Assembly: GCA_023436205.1 (NCBI GenBank)
Contig: JAEZKC010000070.1
Location: 1 to 5,854 of the forward strand
Direction of reading: 5' to 3'
DNA from: Fibrobacterota bacterium
GTDB taxonomy: Bacteria; Fibrobacterota; Chitinivibrionia; Chitinivibrionales; Chitinispirillaceae
Length of the DNA stretch: 5,854 bases
Under the pieces are notes generated by a model, which was given only the letters and a program-made list of their open reading frames with translations, had not been told where the DNA came from and searched no databases. The translations under genes and the position numbers were made by a program. Below are positions 5,600 to 5,854 of the stretch, piece by piece; within the stretch, counting starts at the first letter, position 1; every line of letters starts with the position of its first letter.

Positions 5600-5616
5600 A
5601 CAATTATGATAATTGT
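5600..5616. promoter_or_regulatory. 17-bp perfect palindrome, possible operator
   Basis: ACAATTAT and ATAATTGT flank a single central base, giving a perfect odd-length palindrome in the 121-base gap upstream of the 82-aa gene. A one-base loop cannot form a stable hairpin, so a dimeric DNA-binding protein is a better reading than a terminator. I could not find a convincing promoter over it. Confidence 0.45.
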
Positions 5617-5648
5617 GATACGGATACCCTATAACCAATCATATCAAG

Positions 5649-5837
5649 TCACTTCATTAAATTTACAAAATTTAGTAAGATATCATGTCTTTTTTCGTCA
5701 GATAGTTCATTCCATGCCTTTGCTCTTAATTCCAACTTTAGTATTACTTCTTCAAAAGTCTTAGCATGTACATACAAAAATTCTGGACAACGCATTGCAT
5801 AATCTTCAAGTAAAAAAAATGCTTCCATGGCATCCAT
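5649..5837 (-). CDS. Hypothetical small protein, possibly partial at the right edge
   Basis: A 62-aa, largely helical protein without a recognised family. MEAFFLLEDYAMRCPEFLYV is followed by an amphipathic helix (KTFEEVILKLELRAKAWNEL) and DEKRHDILLNFVNLMK. Starts are uncertain. The ATG at 5837 is only 2 bases from AGGAG (5840-5844). The ATG at 5828 (59 aa) is 11 bases away and better spaced. The frame is also open to the window edge, reading SPGD before the first Met, so this may be the C-terminus of a longer gene. It is co-directional with the 82-aa and 128-aa genes. The plus-strand frame over this region (5576-5764) lacks a ribosome binding site and is a shadow. Confidence 0.55.
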   Translation of the reverse strand: MDAMEAFFLLEDYAMRCPEFLYVHAKTFEEVILKLELRAKAWNELSDEKRHDILLNFVNLMK

Positions 5838-5854
5838 ATCTCCTGGGCTTGTAG

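Noticed and set aside
5576..5764. A 62-codon rightward frame rich in hydrophobic residues
   Set aside because: It has no ribosome binding site and overlaps the leftward 62-aa frame and the palindrome; the hydrophobicity follows from antisense AT-rich sequence.

Overview
The window reads as the replication and maintenance region of an AT-rich plasmid (or a plasmid-like part of an integrated element) from a low-GC Gram-positive host (Bacillota; Clostridia or Bacilli, which I cannot tell apart). The evidence is the high A+T content, strong AGGAGG-type ribosome binding sites, GTG and TTG starts alongside ATG, and a Rep_3-family initiator preceded by a long iteron array. There are no rRNA or tRNA genes, no CRISPR array and no recognisable chromosomal housekeeping gene.

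Layout. Positions 1-260 are AT-rich with no gene I can support. A small serine resolvase/invertase runs leftward at 261-890. The 891-1100 spacer holds its promoter, a cluster of four TGTCA-type half-sites that looks like a recombination (res-like) and autoregulatory region, and a divergent promoter for a rightward gene. That gene (1101-1670) encodes a 189-aa protein with a C-terminal four-cysteine zinc ribbon and no recognised function. Positions 1675-2114 form a typical iteron origin: a 12-bp direct-repeat block, ten 22-bp iterons in exact register, and an inverted iteron half overlapping the rep promoter. The 355-aa initiator (2115-3182) follows and ends in a 19-bp perfect hairpin.

The right half is transcribed leftward. 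From upstream to downstream it contains a 62-aa ORF open to the right edge, an 82-aa protein with a TTG start, a 128-aa protein with a histidine-rich C-terminus, a 313-aa protein with a tyrosine-recombinase fold, and a frameshifted pseudogene (about 3317-3719). The 313-aa protein has lost nearly every catalytic residue including the nucleophilic tyrosine, so it is better viewed as a DNA-binding protein than as an integrase.

How the parts fit: Rep and the iterons provide theta-type replication with autoregulation. The resolvase and its half-sites would resolve plasmid multimers. The inactive recombinase-like protein is the most unusual element. A regulatory role is suggested by the precedent of the SPbeta phage repressor MrpR (YopR), which has this fold without recombinase activity; that link is inference. 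The small genes upstream of it are unrecognised.
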